64,000 bases of DNA from contig CAVYGM010000001.1 of the NCBI GenBank assembly GCA_963768025.1, positions 1-64,000 on the forward strand. The letters are read 5' to 3'. Positions 9,857 to 20,950 of the stretch are shown here, in pieces. The position numbers and the translations under genes were made by a program. The DNA is from CAVYGM01 sp963768025. GTDB taxonomy: Bacteria; Bacteroidota; Bacteroidia; Cytophagales; Spirosomataceae. The notes beneath the pieces were generated by a model, which was given only the letters and a program-made list of their open reading frames with translations, ran no database searches and was not told where the DNA came from. Positions within the stretch are counted from its first letter, which is position 1. Each line of letters begins with the position of its first letter.

Positions 9857-11710
9857 TTAAAGCCAGGGGGTGTTCTGGGTCAGATTCGGATTACGGTCGC
9901 GCTCTCCGGGCGGAATCCGGAAAATGTAAGCCTGCTGATATACCACGCTCGCGGTGTTCTGAAAATAACGCTGCTGGTTGGCACCGTAGGTATCAATGCG
10001 CCACACGCCGTCGGAATAGGGAGCTCCCCACACGCGTTCGATGGCTCGCCACCGGCGCAGGTCAAATCCCCGCTGGCCTTCGGCCACCAGTTCAATGATC
10101 CGTTCCTGTTCGATCGCACTGAAGAAAGCAGCTTGCTGGCGGTCTTGTCCGCTTTCAGAGCGGGCAGATTACCCCGTCGGCGAATCCTATTCACGAGCGC
10201 AATGGCATCGGCCTGTGGGCCGCTGATCTCATTGGTTGCCTCGGCATACATCAGGTACACATCGGCCAGGCGCATGACCGGGAAATCATAATCACCGTCG
10301 CTGCGGCCCTGACCGGCGTAGTTGCGTAGAAATTTGCGGAACACATAGCCGGAGTTGGTACCGTCGGTGTTATAAGTGGTCAGTTTTTCGCCGTTGATGG
10401 TGACGCGGCCTGGTTGTAGGTTCTATAAATAAAGGGTACCCAACCGGTTGATTTCAGCGAGTTCAGTCCGATGCTTTTTTCATAATCCCACATGATGGAG
10501 GCCTTCATGCGGTAGTCACGGTTGAGCGTAGCTTTGCGGGTTAACCGCTGAATTTGTCGCGGTGCGCGCTGCCGGCACTAGTAGGATTCATGGGATACCA
10601 GTGGGGCGCGAAATCGCCGGTAGTAAGCAACTGGTAGCGGTCGGCTATTTCGTAGCGGGGACGAAACCCAGCACTGTGAACCTTCGTGTGAACGACCCGA
10701 CAAATCGCGCATCAGTTCTTCGCCCTGGTTGGTACCCGTGCCCCCATGGGTGAACGCCATGATCATTTCGGGATCGCCGTTGGCAATTGGCGTAAACAGG
10801 TAGTAATAGTTGGGCAGTATGTCGGCCTTACCCAGTTCATCGATCGGACCCGGGATCACCATTCGGAATAGATTCAGGCCGTAGTTAGTTGATCACTGCC
10901 TTGAAGTCAGCCGCGGCCGCAGTATAAGCCGCAGTAGCGGCGGTTGCACTTGGCTTAAAGGTTTCCAGTTCGGGCCATCCATTCTTGTTCCAGCTTGCCC
11001 AATATAGGTGCAGCTTTCCCCGGAACGCGAGTGCGGCTGGCTTGCCGGCCCGGCCTACGGCTGCTCCTTTTACGGGAAGTTTTTCGAATGCATACGTAAA
11101 ATCGGCCATGATGGAATCCTTTACCTGCGTCATAGGCGTACGGGCAATGCTGGATACTTCGGAGTTGTTGGAATTGACGACCTGGCTGAAATAGGGTACA
11201 TCACCCCACATGGAGATCAGACTGAAATACACCATACCCCGCATAACCGGGCTTCGCCTACGATGGCTTCCAGTCCGGGAATAGCCGAACTGGGTTGGCC
11301 GTTGCGATCAGCGGTTTACGTTCTCGATTACGTAGTTGGTACGGTTGACGCCGCCATAGAGGTAGCGGTAGTATTTGTCAAAGCTCGCACCGTAGCCCGA
11401 AGGGTTGTAGTTGCCACCGTGGTAGGCATCACCCACGCTGAAGGTTTCCGTCAGTAGCACTAGTACCCCTGTACGCGGGTGTATTCGCCGTGACCGTCAA
11501 AATAGTAGTCCCGGTCAAAAAGTGGCCTTACTGTCGACGTAAGCACCATACAGACCGATGAGGGCATCGTCTTCAGTTTTCCAGAAAGCTGGCGGCCGAG
11601 TTCGGTGGTAGGTTCCTGGATACAGCAGGTCTTCCTTGCAGGAACTGGCGATAAAAGCCAGTCCGGCAATGAAACATGTAGATAAATAGTTTTGATGTTA
11701 TAATCTTCAT
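9857..11710 (-). pseudogene. SusD/RagB-family glycan-binding lipoprotein (multiple frameshifts)
   Basis: The ATG at 11710 gives MKIITSKLFIYMF; after a frame change the lipoprotein Cys appears (ASSCKEDLL). Recognisable SusD pieces occur in order across several frames. WGDVPYFSQVV and GRAGKPAALAFRGKLHLYWASW lie near 11000-11200. FPVMRLADVYLMYAEATNEISG..ADAIALVNRIRRRG (about 10290-10150) is the typical SusD TPR helix. The C-terminal GQRGFDLRRWRAIERVW leads to the usual NP.LTQN end. It starts 11 bases after the SusC stop, the standard SusC-SusD arrangement. Frame breaks are dense (at least six), so either this stretch is badly assembled or the gene is dead. Confidence 0.8.
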
Positions 11711-11720
11711 AGTATTCGGA

Positions 11721-14700
11721 TTATATACCAAGGTTAATACCTAGTGAGTACGACTTATTCAAGGGGTAGGCGTCGCTTCTGTTGCCCGCTTTTTCGGGAT
11801 CCAATCCTCGGAACTTTGTAAGGGTGGCCAGGTTTTCGGAAGTGGCAAATACCCTAACGTTGCTTATGCCAACTTTATTCAGCACTCCCTTGGGCAGATT
11901 GTAGCCTACTTGCAGGTTTTTCAGACGCAGGTAGCTCAGGTCGTCCAGCCAGAAGTCGTTTCTTCCCGGTTGTCATTTCCACCGAGACGAGGCCAGGCAC
12001 CATCCCGGTTTTCAACGGACCAGGGCTCACTGAGGTGGGCCCAGGTTGAGGCGTAGCGTTGGGTACCGAAGTTCACGTTGTTATAGATATTCAACCAGTA
12101 GTCCTTGCGACCGGCTGGCTCCCTGCACAAGTACGTTTAGGTCAAATCCCTGCCAGGATACGCTTCCATTAAAGCCAAAGAATGCCGTGGGGCGGTCGCG
12201 TTGGATTTTCGGGTAGGCGTTCAGGTCATTGCCGTCAATACGGCCATCCCCATTCAGGTCTTTGCGTAGAATATCGCCGGGCTGGGCACCCTGGGGGGTA
12301 GCATTGTATACATCCTGCCAGGTCTGGGCTATGCCCATATCCTCGTAGGTATACAGGAAGTGGTAGGGCATGTTCAGGAAGGTAAACCCTCTGCCCAGAA
12401 ACTCATTCCATTTTTCCAACTTCGTAGAATTGTAGGAGCCATTCAGGTTGACACTATATCCAATATCCCCCACTCGGTCATTCCAGGTCAGGTTAACTTC
12501 CACCCCACGGTTACGCAGATTCACCAATGTTCTTGCGGGGGCGGTCGTAGGCTCCCGTCAGCAGGATGGACATTTCGGAAGGGCGGTTCATGCCGGTCGT
12601 CAGACGGTCGTAGTAGTCCAGTTCGGTGGAAAGGCGTCCTCTAAAAAAGCCCAGATCCAGACCCACGTTGAATACCGTGGTGGTTTCCCACGATAGGTCC
12701 CTGTTTACCAGTTTCTGATTTACAAAGCCTTTCACAATACTGCCGCCGATCATGTAGTTGCTTGAAGCGAGGGTTTCCTGCTGCTCATACCTCCCTACCC
12801 CGCTGTTGTTACCCAGCGCTCCGTAAGAAACGCGCAGCTTGCCGCTCGTCAAGAAGCGATCGGTGACAGCTTTAATAAAGTTTTCTTCCGTAAAGCGCCA
12901 GCCAAGGGCTGCCGAGGGGAAGAAACCGAACTGCTTTCCGTCAAGGAATCGGGAAGATCCGTCATACCTGAAATTCAATTCCATCAGGTATTTGTCAAAA
13001 GCTACGTAGTTGAGACGCCCGATGTACGATTGCAGGCCCTCGGTGCTTGAATTACCACCTGTAGTCTGGATGTCGGTGAGGGCGGCGTCTACTTCGTGCA
13101 AGGTTGGGTAGAGGCGGTCATTCCGTGAACTTGCCTGGTAGCGATCTTTCCAGTATTCTTCGCTGTACACAAACAGGGCCGTCAGGTCGTGGTTTTTGGC
13201 GATTGTTTTCTTGTAGGTAAGGCGTCCGTTCAAGAGTGTTTTGTAGCCCGTGTTGGTGAAGTTCCCCACCCCGGCATTGGGGCCTACGTATACGCGGCTC
13301 CCAAACGAATTGGTCTGGAAGTTATAGGAGCGGTTGGGCGTAGCGGCCGTCCAGCGAAACTGGTTGTAGTAGTTCAGGGCGTAGTCCAGGCGGGCCGTCA
13401 GCCCTTCAATGGGTGACCAGTCTATGTAGAAGTTGGTATTGGCTTCCTGACGATCCTGGCGGTTGAGGTTGTTGACGTACAGGGTGTACGGATTATAGGC
13501 CTGGGGATCTTCATTGTAGGCCATTACCCCCCCATAATTCCCCGAAACGGGATCATAGGGAACAATACCGGCGATAGCGTACTGCATGTCAAATCCGGCC
13601 GTATTGCCGGGGTCGTCGTCCGTAAACCCGTCTTCCAGGGCGTAGGTAAAGTTGGACCAGTTACCGGTAAAACGCACTCCCACGTTGATATTTTTCCGGA
13701 TTTTATAGTCGTAGTTAAACCGGGCGTTGTAGCGGGTGTAGTCGTTATTGACCTGCAGACCTTTTTCGTCCATTACCCCTACGGAGATGAAGAAGTTCGA
13801 CTTGTCGTTCCCCCCTGAGGCCGACAAGTTATGGTTCTGAACCGTTCCCTGGCGCAGGATCACGTCCCACCAGTCGGTGCTGGGGTAGGCCAACGGGTCT
13901 ACCTTGCTGAGGGCCAGCCATTGGTCGATGGTACCATCCCGGAAGAGATAGTTGGAGCGCAGGGTATTGACCGCCGCCGATTGCTGGTGCAGCGTCAGGG
14001 CGCTGGCATAATCGGGCATGAAGTCATAGGCACGGGTGGGGTTGGTAACGGCGTAAGAGCCGGTATAATTGATGCTGGCCTTGGCCTGGCCTTTACCAGA
14101 CTTGGTTGTGATCAGGATAACGCCATTGGCCGCCCGCGATCCGTAAACAGAGGCCGAGGTAGCGTCTTTCAAGACCGAGATAGACTCGATATCGTTCATG
14201 TTGAGGCGGTTAATGTCCACATCGGGCATCCCGTCCACTACCACCAGCGGGCTGGCGTTATTAACCGTACCCAACCCCCGGATGATCAGCGATGCGCCGT
14301 TGCGCCCGGCCATCCCCGTACTTTGAGTAACGGCCAGACCCGGTACGAGACCCGACAGACCCGATGACACGTTGGTCAGGGTGCGGCTGGTTATTTTGTC
14401 GTCAATCGTGACGGTCGCTACGGCCCCGGTCACGTTGGCTCGTTTCTGGGTACCATATCCTACCACCACTACTTCTTCCAGCGATTTCACGTCGGTTTTC
14501 AGTACCAGATTGAGCGTAGTGGCCGTTCCTACTTCCATTTCCTGCGATATGTAGCCAATGGAACTGAACACCAGCACCGCGCCGGGCCCACTCACGCTGA
14601 TGGAATACCGTCCGTCGGCATCGGTATTGGTACCGTTTACGGTTCCTTTTTCCAGGATATTCACGCCCGGAATTCCCACCCCGTCATCGCCGGTGATCTG

Positions 14701-15225
14701 CCCCGTTACGGTCACGGCCATGGCCTTCAAAGCACTGGCAAGCATATTCGACACCGCCTCCGACTGGAAGGGATGAAGCATTCCCGCCTTGGGTTCCTTG
14801 GTGGTTGCCTGCATCAGGCTGCTTCCCGTCGCGCCTAGTAATTCCGAAACCGATACCTTTTTTGTCGGAATGGACGTCACATAGATCGTTTCTTTAATTC
14901 TTCGGAACCCCAGGCCGGTTTCCTTCGAAATGGATCGAAGTACCGTACCCAAACTTACGTTGGAAAAATTATGGTTAACCTTCTTCTTATCTACCATCTC
15001 TTTGGTATACTGAAAATTGAGATCCGTTTTTTCCACAATTTTTACGAAGGCGTCTTCCAGGCTTAGGTTCCGCATGTTGAGGGTGATATAAATCTCCTCA
15101 ATGCTCTTTTCCTGCGCTGTAAGGTCGGCCGCACTCAGAAAACCGGCAAAGGCCACCTGAAAAAACACCCCAAGGAGTGCAAGTCTAGTCATGGCGATGA
15201 TTTGCGGTAAAGGTTTGAATTTCAT
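11721..15225 (-). pseudogene. SusC/RagA-family TonB-dependent transporter with STN signalling domain (3' frameshifts)
   Basis: The first 904 residues are one clean frame. They hold a signal/anchor region, an STN domain (about residues 45-115, SLEDAFVKIVEKTDLNFQY..), a carboxypeptidase-regulatory-like domain (about 170-245, GIPGVNILEKGT..FSSIGY), the TonB box EEVVVVGYGTQ, and a plug domain (RGLGTVNNASPLVVVDGM..ASVYGSRAANGVILITTKSG). The barrel follows. The frame changes near 12525, 12120 and 11950; the last pieces end with SYSLGINLGI and TAA at 11721. The STN domain receives signals for the FecR/sigma pair encoded just upstream, so this receptor both imports ligand and switches on its own locus. 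Probable substrate: oligosaccharides released from an acidic polymer. Confidence 0.88.
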
Positions 15226-15387
15226 ACATGTAAGGGTTTGTTAGTAATTATTTTCAAATACGTCGGCCTCCGTTTTATAAAAATTCCAGGCCGATTTGAG
15301 GTGAACAGGAATAAAAACCGACAAAACTTTTTTGCTGGTTTTTCTTATGTTTAGTGCGCTATTTTTTATTCATACTTCTCCTATAAA

Positions 15388-16458
15388 TTATTTGGTGATA
15401 AATACCTTGTTTTCAGTCAATTCATACGTAAATCGGTTGGGATACTGGCACACGTCGAGGATGTAATCAATAGATTTGTTTTCAAATTTACCGCTGAACC
15501 GCCAGGCCGAATCCATGCGTACGTCATTGCTGACGCTGATTTGCACCCCGTACCATCGTTCGAGTCGGCCGACAAATTGGTTGAAATCTGCTTTTTCAAA
15601 GTAAAGTACGCCGTTCTTCCATCCCAATAAGTCGTTTACATCGTAGGCCGAAACCAGAGCTTCCCGTTTGCTTTTTTCGATTGTTACCATTTCGTTGCGA
15701 GTCAGCAAAATATCCGGCTGCGGTGCGCCCCCTTCACGCTGTCGGGTGGTGGAGGTATTCACGGCCACTTTTCCTTCCACTACGGCTACCTTGACCACCT
15801 TGTTTTCAGGATAGGCTTTGACAATAAATTTTGTCCCGATCACCTGAACACGTACGTCTTCGGTAAAAATCCGGAAAGGTGCTTTGGGATTTGGCGCTAC
15901 CTCGAAGTAGGCTTCCCCGGTTAGCTGCACCTCCCGGCTATCGGGCGCGAAGTCCTCGGGATAGCGCAAAGTAGAACCTGCATTCAGGACGATGGTAGTT
16001 CCGTCCGTAAGCTTTACGGTGAGCTGTTGGCCATTGGAGGCTCGTTTTTCGGTCTGCCCGGAGGAAGCGACCGCTGATAAAGGGAGATAGGCTCTACCTA
16101 GCCAAACCGCCACCAACAGCACCACGGAGGCTGCGGCCAGCCGCCCCCATACCGGCAATCGCCACAGGGTACCTTTGCCTGTCCCCCCCGACGAAGCGGG
16201 CGTGGATTCCGCCATGGCTTCGCGGACCACCTGCCATTCCTGGTCCAGCGTTCTTTGCTCCACCGGTTCCGTTTTGAACGACATGGAAAGCAAAAGCCGT
16301 CGGGCGGCTTCGACTTCTACCTTTTTATCAGGATTCGTAAGAAGCCACTGTTTCCAGCTTTCATCGGATTGGGAGTTACTGCTTTTCACCCAGGCGACAA
16401 AATCGTCGTCCAGCACAAAATCAGCTGCCCTGTAATGGATGTACCGTTCCTTTTCCAA
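15388..16458 (-). CDS. FecR-family anti-sigma factor
   Basis: 356 residues. The N-terminal cytoplasmic anti-sigma part (about 1-110) is followed by one membrane helix (LAAASVVLLVAVWLG, about 113-127). The periplasmic FecR domain follows (about 150-250: LTDGTTIVLNAGSTLRYP..REVQLTGEAYFEVA..PFRIFTEDVRVQVIGTKF). The C-terminus (about 280-356) has the DUF4974/STN-like fold (GVLYFEKADFNQFVGRLERWYGVQISV). It lies between the ECF sigma gene (16650-17222) and the STN-bearing SusC gene, all on the minus strand, which is the classical trans-envelope signalling cassette of Bacteroidota. It should hold the sigma factor inactive until the SusC receptor signals substrate. Intact frame. Confidence 0.95.
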   Translation of the reverse strand: MEKERYIHYRAADFVLDDDFVAWVKSSNSQSDESWKQWLLTNPDKKVEVEAARRLLLSMSFKTEPVEQRTLDQEWQVVREAMAESTPASSGGTGKGTLWRLPVWGRLAAASVVLLVAVWLGRAYLPLSAVASSGQTEKRASNGQQLTVKLTDGTTIVLNAGSTLRYPEDFAPDSREVQLTGEAYFEVAPNPKAPFRIFTEDVRVQVIGTKFIVKAYPENKVVKVAVVEGKVAVNTSTTRQREGGAPQPDILLTRNEMVTIEKSKREALVSAYDVNDLLGWKNGVLYFEKADFNQFVGRLERWYGVQISVSNDVRMDSAWRFSGKFENKSIDYILDVCQYPNRFTYELTENKVFITK

Positions 16459-16649
16459 TTCCGTGGTAATTGTTCTTTACCTCTATAAAGCAGTGTCATT
16501 ACAAGAGTGACCCTACGGATTTGATTTTTTTTGAAAAAAAATAGAAACCCCATGTCGGAATGGTTGAAATCGGTTTCAAAAAGGGAGGAGTTTTACCTTA
16601 CCAGCGAAGTAACATAGAATGGTGAAACAGCCAGGGAATTTGTAGCACG

Positions 16650-17222
16650 CTACCGGCCGCGGGTTTGGGTGATTTCTTCGTTGAGACTATCCAACGATTT
16701 GTAGATGAGCTTGTAGACGGCCCGGGTGGTGATGTTCATGACGAGGGCTATTTCGGCAAAGGATTGATTGCCGTAGAATTTGAGGTACAGCGCCTCTTTC
16801 TGGCGGAGGGGAAGTTTTTCAATGGAACGATGCAAAAGGTCCACTGTATCAAGATCCGACTGATCTAAGATCAACTTTGCCTCCACGGACAGCTCCATGT
16901 CCATCGTAAATGTCTCCGAATCTAGCTCCACCCGGCCCGATTGGGATTTCCGGCGTTTCAGGATAAGCCGCCGCAAGGAGGCCAGCAGGTAGTTGCGAAT
17001 AGAAGTGGTTGGACCAAGAAACTCCCGGCGTTCCCAAATAGTAATGAAAAGGATCTGAATGCAGTCTTTTATTTCTTCTTCATCTTCGTCGAAGCGGAGG
17101 CAGTAGTTGTACAAAACCCCATAGTACGTTTTGAAGATTGATTCAAAAACCGACGTATTTCCTGATTTCAAAGAGTCCCATAAGCCTGCGTCTATCTCGG
17201 GTTCATCTTTCCTGGGTTCCAT
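16650..17222 (-). CDS. ECF RNA polymerase sigma factor (sigma-70 family)
   Basis: 190 residues. Region 2 (about 25-90) reads SVFESIFKTYYGVLYNYCLRF..EEEIKDCIQILFITIWERRE. Region 4 (about 125-185) reads SIEKLPLRQKEALYLKFYGNQSFAEIALVMNITTRAVYKLIYKSLDSL. It heads the minus-strand glycan locus and is followed by FecR and the STN-type SusC, so it most likely drives that locus when released by FecR. A 191-base AT-rich spacer separates it from FecR. The frame is intact. Confidence 0.95.
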   Translation of the reverse strand: MEPRKDEPEIDAGLWDSLKSGNTSVFESIFKTYYGVLYNYCLRFDEDEEEIKDCIQILFITIWERREFLGPTTSIRNYLLASLRRLILKRRKSQSGRVELDSETFTMDMELSVEAKLILDQSDLDTVDLLHRSIEKLPLRQKEALYLKFYGNQSFAEIALVMNITTRAVYKLIYKSLDSLNEEITQTRGR

Positions 17223-17726
17223 GGTTTATATCTACTCAAACGGTCAGCTGGGCCCTTCTACGGTTTCAGGTCAGCTTCTATGGCTAATTGGCACTAATAG
17301 GGCAAAAATAAATCGGATTTGCCTGATTAACAGACTCCTAATTGGATTTTATTAAAAGGTACACCGGGCCGTTTTATACTATATCTATATAGCATATCTG
17401 AACGAAATCCTCCACCTGCATCCTTTGGACAGCTACTGCCCCAAGATTTGGACGTTCATCAGGTGAGGAGCCCCCTACTTCCTCCGTCAGATTTGTTCAG
17501 TTTCACTCTATTCGGATTTTGTGTCATACTGATCAAGGAAGTCTCATGTAGTAAACTTTCACAAATAATCATATTTTATATAAATAACACAACTTCTGAG
17601 CATAAATTGAATTGGAAAAATACTATTTATTATGTGATACGAAATAAATAATGAGAGAGGTGCTGTTTAAAATAATTTAATAATTACCTTTAAAATGTTA
17701 ATTATACCTAAACTAAACTTGTCGCA
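17223..17726. other. Intergenic region between divergent glycan-uptake loci
   Basis: 504 bases, strongly AT-rich in the right half (about 17560-17720). It must contain the promoter of the ECF sigma gene (minus) and of the tandem SusC/SusD operon (plus). On the minus strand TATTTTTG (17303-17310) matches the -7 consensus, but without a clear TTG. No gene, repeat or hairpin terminator is convincing here; a 67-residue plus-strand frame has no coding character. Confidence 0.4.
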
Positions 17727-20700
17727 ATGAAACAAAACTACCGACACTACGGCAGGGTGGTGCTTTTATGCCTGCTACTCTCCACACTTATCACTCCTGC
17801 TTTTTCGCAAGGGCGAACTATCACTGGTAAAGTGATTGATGCACAGGCCTCCACCGCACTACCGGGGGCCACCGTTACCCTGAAAGGTTCTACCAATGTT
17901 GGGGCTACTACCAATGGTGACGGCAATTATTCTTTGACTTTGCCATCCGGCAACGGCACCTTGGTATTTTCCTTTATTGGGTACGTTGGCAAAGAGGTAG
18001 AAGTTGGAAATCAATCGGTGATTGATGTACAGTTGGCTCCTGATATCAGTAATTTACAAGAGGTGATCGTAACCGGCTACGGCTCCCAGTCTAAGCGGGA
18101 CATTACCGGAGCGGTAACGACCGTAAGTGCCCGCGACCTGCAGGCCGTGCCCGCCACTACCTTCGCCCAGCAGCTTCAGGGTCGGGCTTCGGGCCTGAAC
18201 ATTGTGAACGATGCTACCCCCGGCGGAAATGCCACGGTACGTATCCGGGGCTTTGGTACGATTGGGAACAACGATCCTCTGTTTGTAATAGATGGAGTAC
18301 CCACCGAAAACCAGGGAAACCTAAACCCCAACGACATCGAAACGATCCAAATTCTGAAAGATGCCTCGTCGGCCTCTATCTACGGATCACGAGCAGCCAA
18401 CGGGGTGGTGATTATCACCACCAAGCGGGGAAAAGTAGGCAAGCCCGTTATATCGTTCAATGCCTACTATGGCACTCAAAAAGTAGCCAACGATGTGGAA
18501 GCGCTGAACGCAAAAGAACTGGGAGAATACCTCTACCTGGCTGATAAGTACGCTGGCAAAACCCCTTCGCATGGGCAGTATACCTTTGGGCCCACCGGCG
18601 CTGTTACCTTACCGGATTATGTGTTCCCGAGCAACGGAAAGAACGGCTCAGCGGCCGTAGACCCTGCGCTGTATTCCTTGCAGCCCGGTAATATTTACGC
18701 CATCACCAAGGCTGCCGATACCAACTGGTGGAACGAGCTTACCCAAACGGCTCCAATTCAGAACTACCAGCTTGCGGCCAATGGCGGTACCGAGAACGGT
18801 CGCTACGCGATTTCGCTCGGCTATTTCAGCCAGGACGGGGTGGTCAAATTCATCGGCTATGATCGCTACACGATCCGGGCCAATACCGAATTTGCGGGTT
18901 TGAATAAGAAATTACGCATTGGTGAAAACCTTTCCGTATCCTTCGACAACCGGAAGGGTGGATTTGGAAACAATGAAGAGCAAAACGCGGTATCGGGTTC
19001 CTACAAGCACCACCCGCTACTTCCTATCTACGACATCGCCGGCAACTTTGCCGGTTCCAGAGGACTCAACCTGGGAAATAACTCTAACCCCTACGCTACC
19101 CTGGCTCGCCAGGTGGATAACCGGACCATGCGCTTACGCATATTTGGCAATGTGTACGGGGAATATGACATCATCCCAAACCTGACGGTAAAAACCAGCT
19201 TGGGTATTGACGGAGTGAGCCAGCGCGGACGGTACATTGGCCGGGCCAACCCCGAATACGTGGAAGGTAGCTTTAACAATGGAGCCACCGCCACGGACCA
19301 ATATTCGTATCAGTGGGTGTGGACCAATACCCTCTCCTACTCGCACGCCTTTGGTGAGAAACACAAAGTGGATGCCTATGTGGGAACCGAGGCCATTCGC
19401 GAATTCCAGGAGGAGTTTGGAGCATCACGTAATGGCTACGCCTTCGAAATCCCCTCCATTATCAGCTACCTGAGCTTGGGAGATGCTACCAAGGCCTCCA
19501 ACTACGGAGGAGTGAACCGCGACTATACCTTGTTCTCCACCTTTGGTAAAGCAAACTACGCCTACGATGGCAAGTACCTGGTACAGTTCATCCTACGGAA
19601 TGATGCTTCTTCCCGTTTCTTAAGCGCCTCCCGCAACGCGGTATTCCCGGCAGTTAGTTTGGGATGGCGCTTGTCCGAAGAAAGTTTTCTGAAGGGAGTA
19701 AGTTGGATTAACGACTTGAAGATTCGCTACGGCTGGGGTAAAACTGGAAACCAGAAAATCGGAGACTACAACGCCTATACCACTTACCGGGCGGACATTT
19801 ACCACGCAGGCTATGCCATCGACGGTTCTATTAGCTCACCTACCATCGGATACGATGCGGCTTCGTTTGGTAATCCCAATGCCAAGTGGGAAACTACCAC
19901 CTCCAACAACCTGGGACTGGACGCCACTTTGTTCAACAGTGCCCTTACCTTCGAAGTGGATTTCTGGACCCGCCGTACTACTGACATGCTGTTCTCGATC
20001 CCTCTGACCTTCACCGTGGGTGATGCCAGTGCTCCTTCCTTTAACGTGGGTGAAATGAACAACAAAGGAATTGACATGGGGATCAGCTACCGCAATTCTG
20101 TCATGGGTGGCGATTTGAGATATTCCATCTCAGGTAATTACTCCATGTACCGCAACGAGGTCATCAACCTGACGGAAAGTGATCAGACCAAATACTTCGG
20201 GTATTCTTCGCGGGTACCATCCATCACCGTAACCCAGGCGGGACTTCCTATTTCTTCCTTCTTCGGCTACCAGGTATTGGGTATTTTCCAGTCGGATGAG
20301 GAAGCCAAAGCGTGGGCTCCCTACGAGAACTACAACAAGGCAGGTAAGTTCAAGATCGCCGACATCAACCAGGATGGTGTAATCACCGACGCCGACCGGA
20401 CCATCATTGGCAGTCCGCACCCCGATTTCAACTACGGCATCAACCTGAACGTGGGTTACAAGGCGTTTGACCTGACGGTATTTGGCAACGGGGTAGTGGG
20501 GAATGATGTATTCAACTACGTTCGGTACTTCTCCGACTTCAATACCTTCCAGGGCAACCGCTCCAAGCGGGCACTCTACGATGCCTGGCAGCCCACCAAT
20601 ACCGGCGGTACGGTGCCCATTATGGATGCCAACGACCAGATCAGTAGCCGTCCTTCCACCTATTTCCTTGAAAAAGGCACGTATTTCCGGTTAAAGAATG

Positions 20701-20915
20701 TGCAGCTTACTTACACCCTGCCTCGGAACCTGACTTCCAAAATCGGGTTCTCCAACGCCCAGGTGTATTTGCAGGCCCAAAACCCATTCACCATTACCAA
20801 GTACACCGGTCTGAATCCTGAGATCCAAACGGGTGCTGATAATACCCTTGGGTTTGATGGTGGCTACATGCCCGTTTCCCGGAACCTGCTATTGGGTGTA
20901 AATATTTCGTTCTAA
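17727..20915 (+). CDS. SusC/RagA-family TonB-dependent outer-membrane transporter
   Basis: 1062 residues, intact, usual SusC length. The signal peptide ends near residue 28 (TPAFSQ). The carboxypeptidase-regulatory-like domain is about 30-105 (ITGKVIDAQ..LPGATVTLKG..LVFSFIGY). The TonB box region is LQEVIVTGYGSQ (about 111-122). The plug is about 125-235 (LQGRASGLNI..VRIRGFGTIGNNDPLFVIDGVP..ASIYGSRAANGVVIITTK). The barrel follows and closes with LLLGVNISF. There is no STN domain, so this receptor is not built to signal through FecR. It sits 35 bases before its SusD partner; a second related pair follows. Substrate is unknown and no degradative enzyme is linked. Confidence 0.96.
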   Translation: MKQNYRHYGRVVLLCLLLSTLITPAFSQGRTITGKVIDAQASTALPGATVTLKGSTNVGATTNGDGNYSLTLPSGNGTLVFSFIGYVGKEVEVGNQSVIDVQLAPDISNLQEVIVTGYGSQSKRDITGAVTTVSARDLQAVPATTFAQQLQGRASGLNIVNDATPGGNATVRIRGFGTIGNNDPLFVIDGVPTENQGNLNPNDIETIQILKDASSASIYGSRAANGVVIITTKRGKVGKPVISFNAYYGTQKVANDVEALNAKELGEYLYLADKYAGKTPSHGQYTFGPTGAVTLPDYVFPSNGKNGSAAVDPALYSLQPGNIYAITKAADTNWWNELTQTAPIQNYQLAANGGTENGRYAISLGYFSQDGVVKFIGYDRYTIRANTEFAGLNKKLRIGENLSVSFDNRKGGFGNNEEQNAVSGSYKHHPLLPIYDIAGNFAGSRGLNLGNNSNPYATLARQVDNRTMRLRIFGNVYGEYDIIPNLTVKTSLGIDGVSQRGRYIGRANPEYVEGSFNNGATATDQYSYQWVWTNTLSYSHAFGEKHKVDAYVGTEAIREFQEEFGASRNGYAFEIPSIISYLSLGDATKASNYGGVNRDYTLFSTFGKANYAYDGKYLVQFILRNDASSRFLSASRNAVFPAVSLGWRLSEESFLKGVSWINDLKIRYGWGKTGNQKIGDYNAYTTYRADIYHAGYAIDGSISSPTIGYDAASFGNPNAKWETTTSNNLGLDATLFNSALTFEVDFWTRRTTDMLFSIPLTFTVGDASAPSFNVGEMNNKGIDMGISYRNSVMGGDLRYSISGNYSMYRNEVINLTESDQTKYFGYSSRVPSITVTQAGLPISSFFGYQVLGIFQSDEEAKAWAPYENYNKAGKFKIADINQDGVITDADRTIIGSPHPDFNYGINLNVGYKAFDLTVFGNGVVGNDVFNYVRYFSDFNTFQGNRSKRALYDAWQPTNTGGTVPIMDANDQISSRPSTYFLEKGTYFRLKNVQLTYTLPRNLTSKIGFSNAQVYLQAQNPFTITKYTGLNPEIQTGADNTLGFDGGYMPVSRNLLLGVNISF

Positions 20916-20950
20916 ACCTTTCTGTTGTTGAACTTCTCAAATAATACCAT

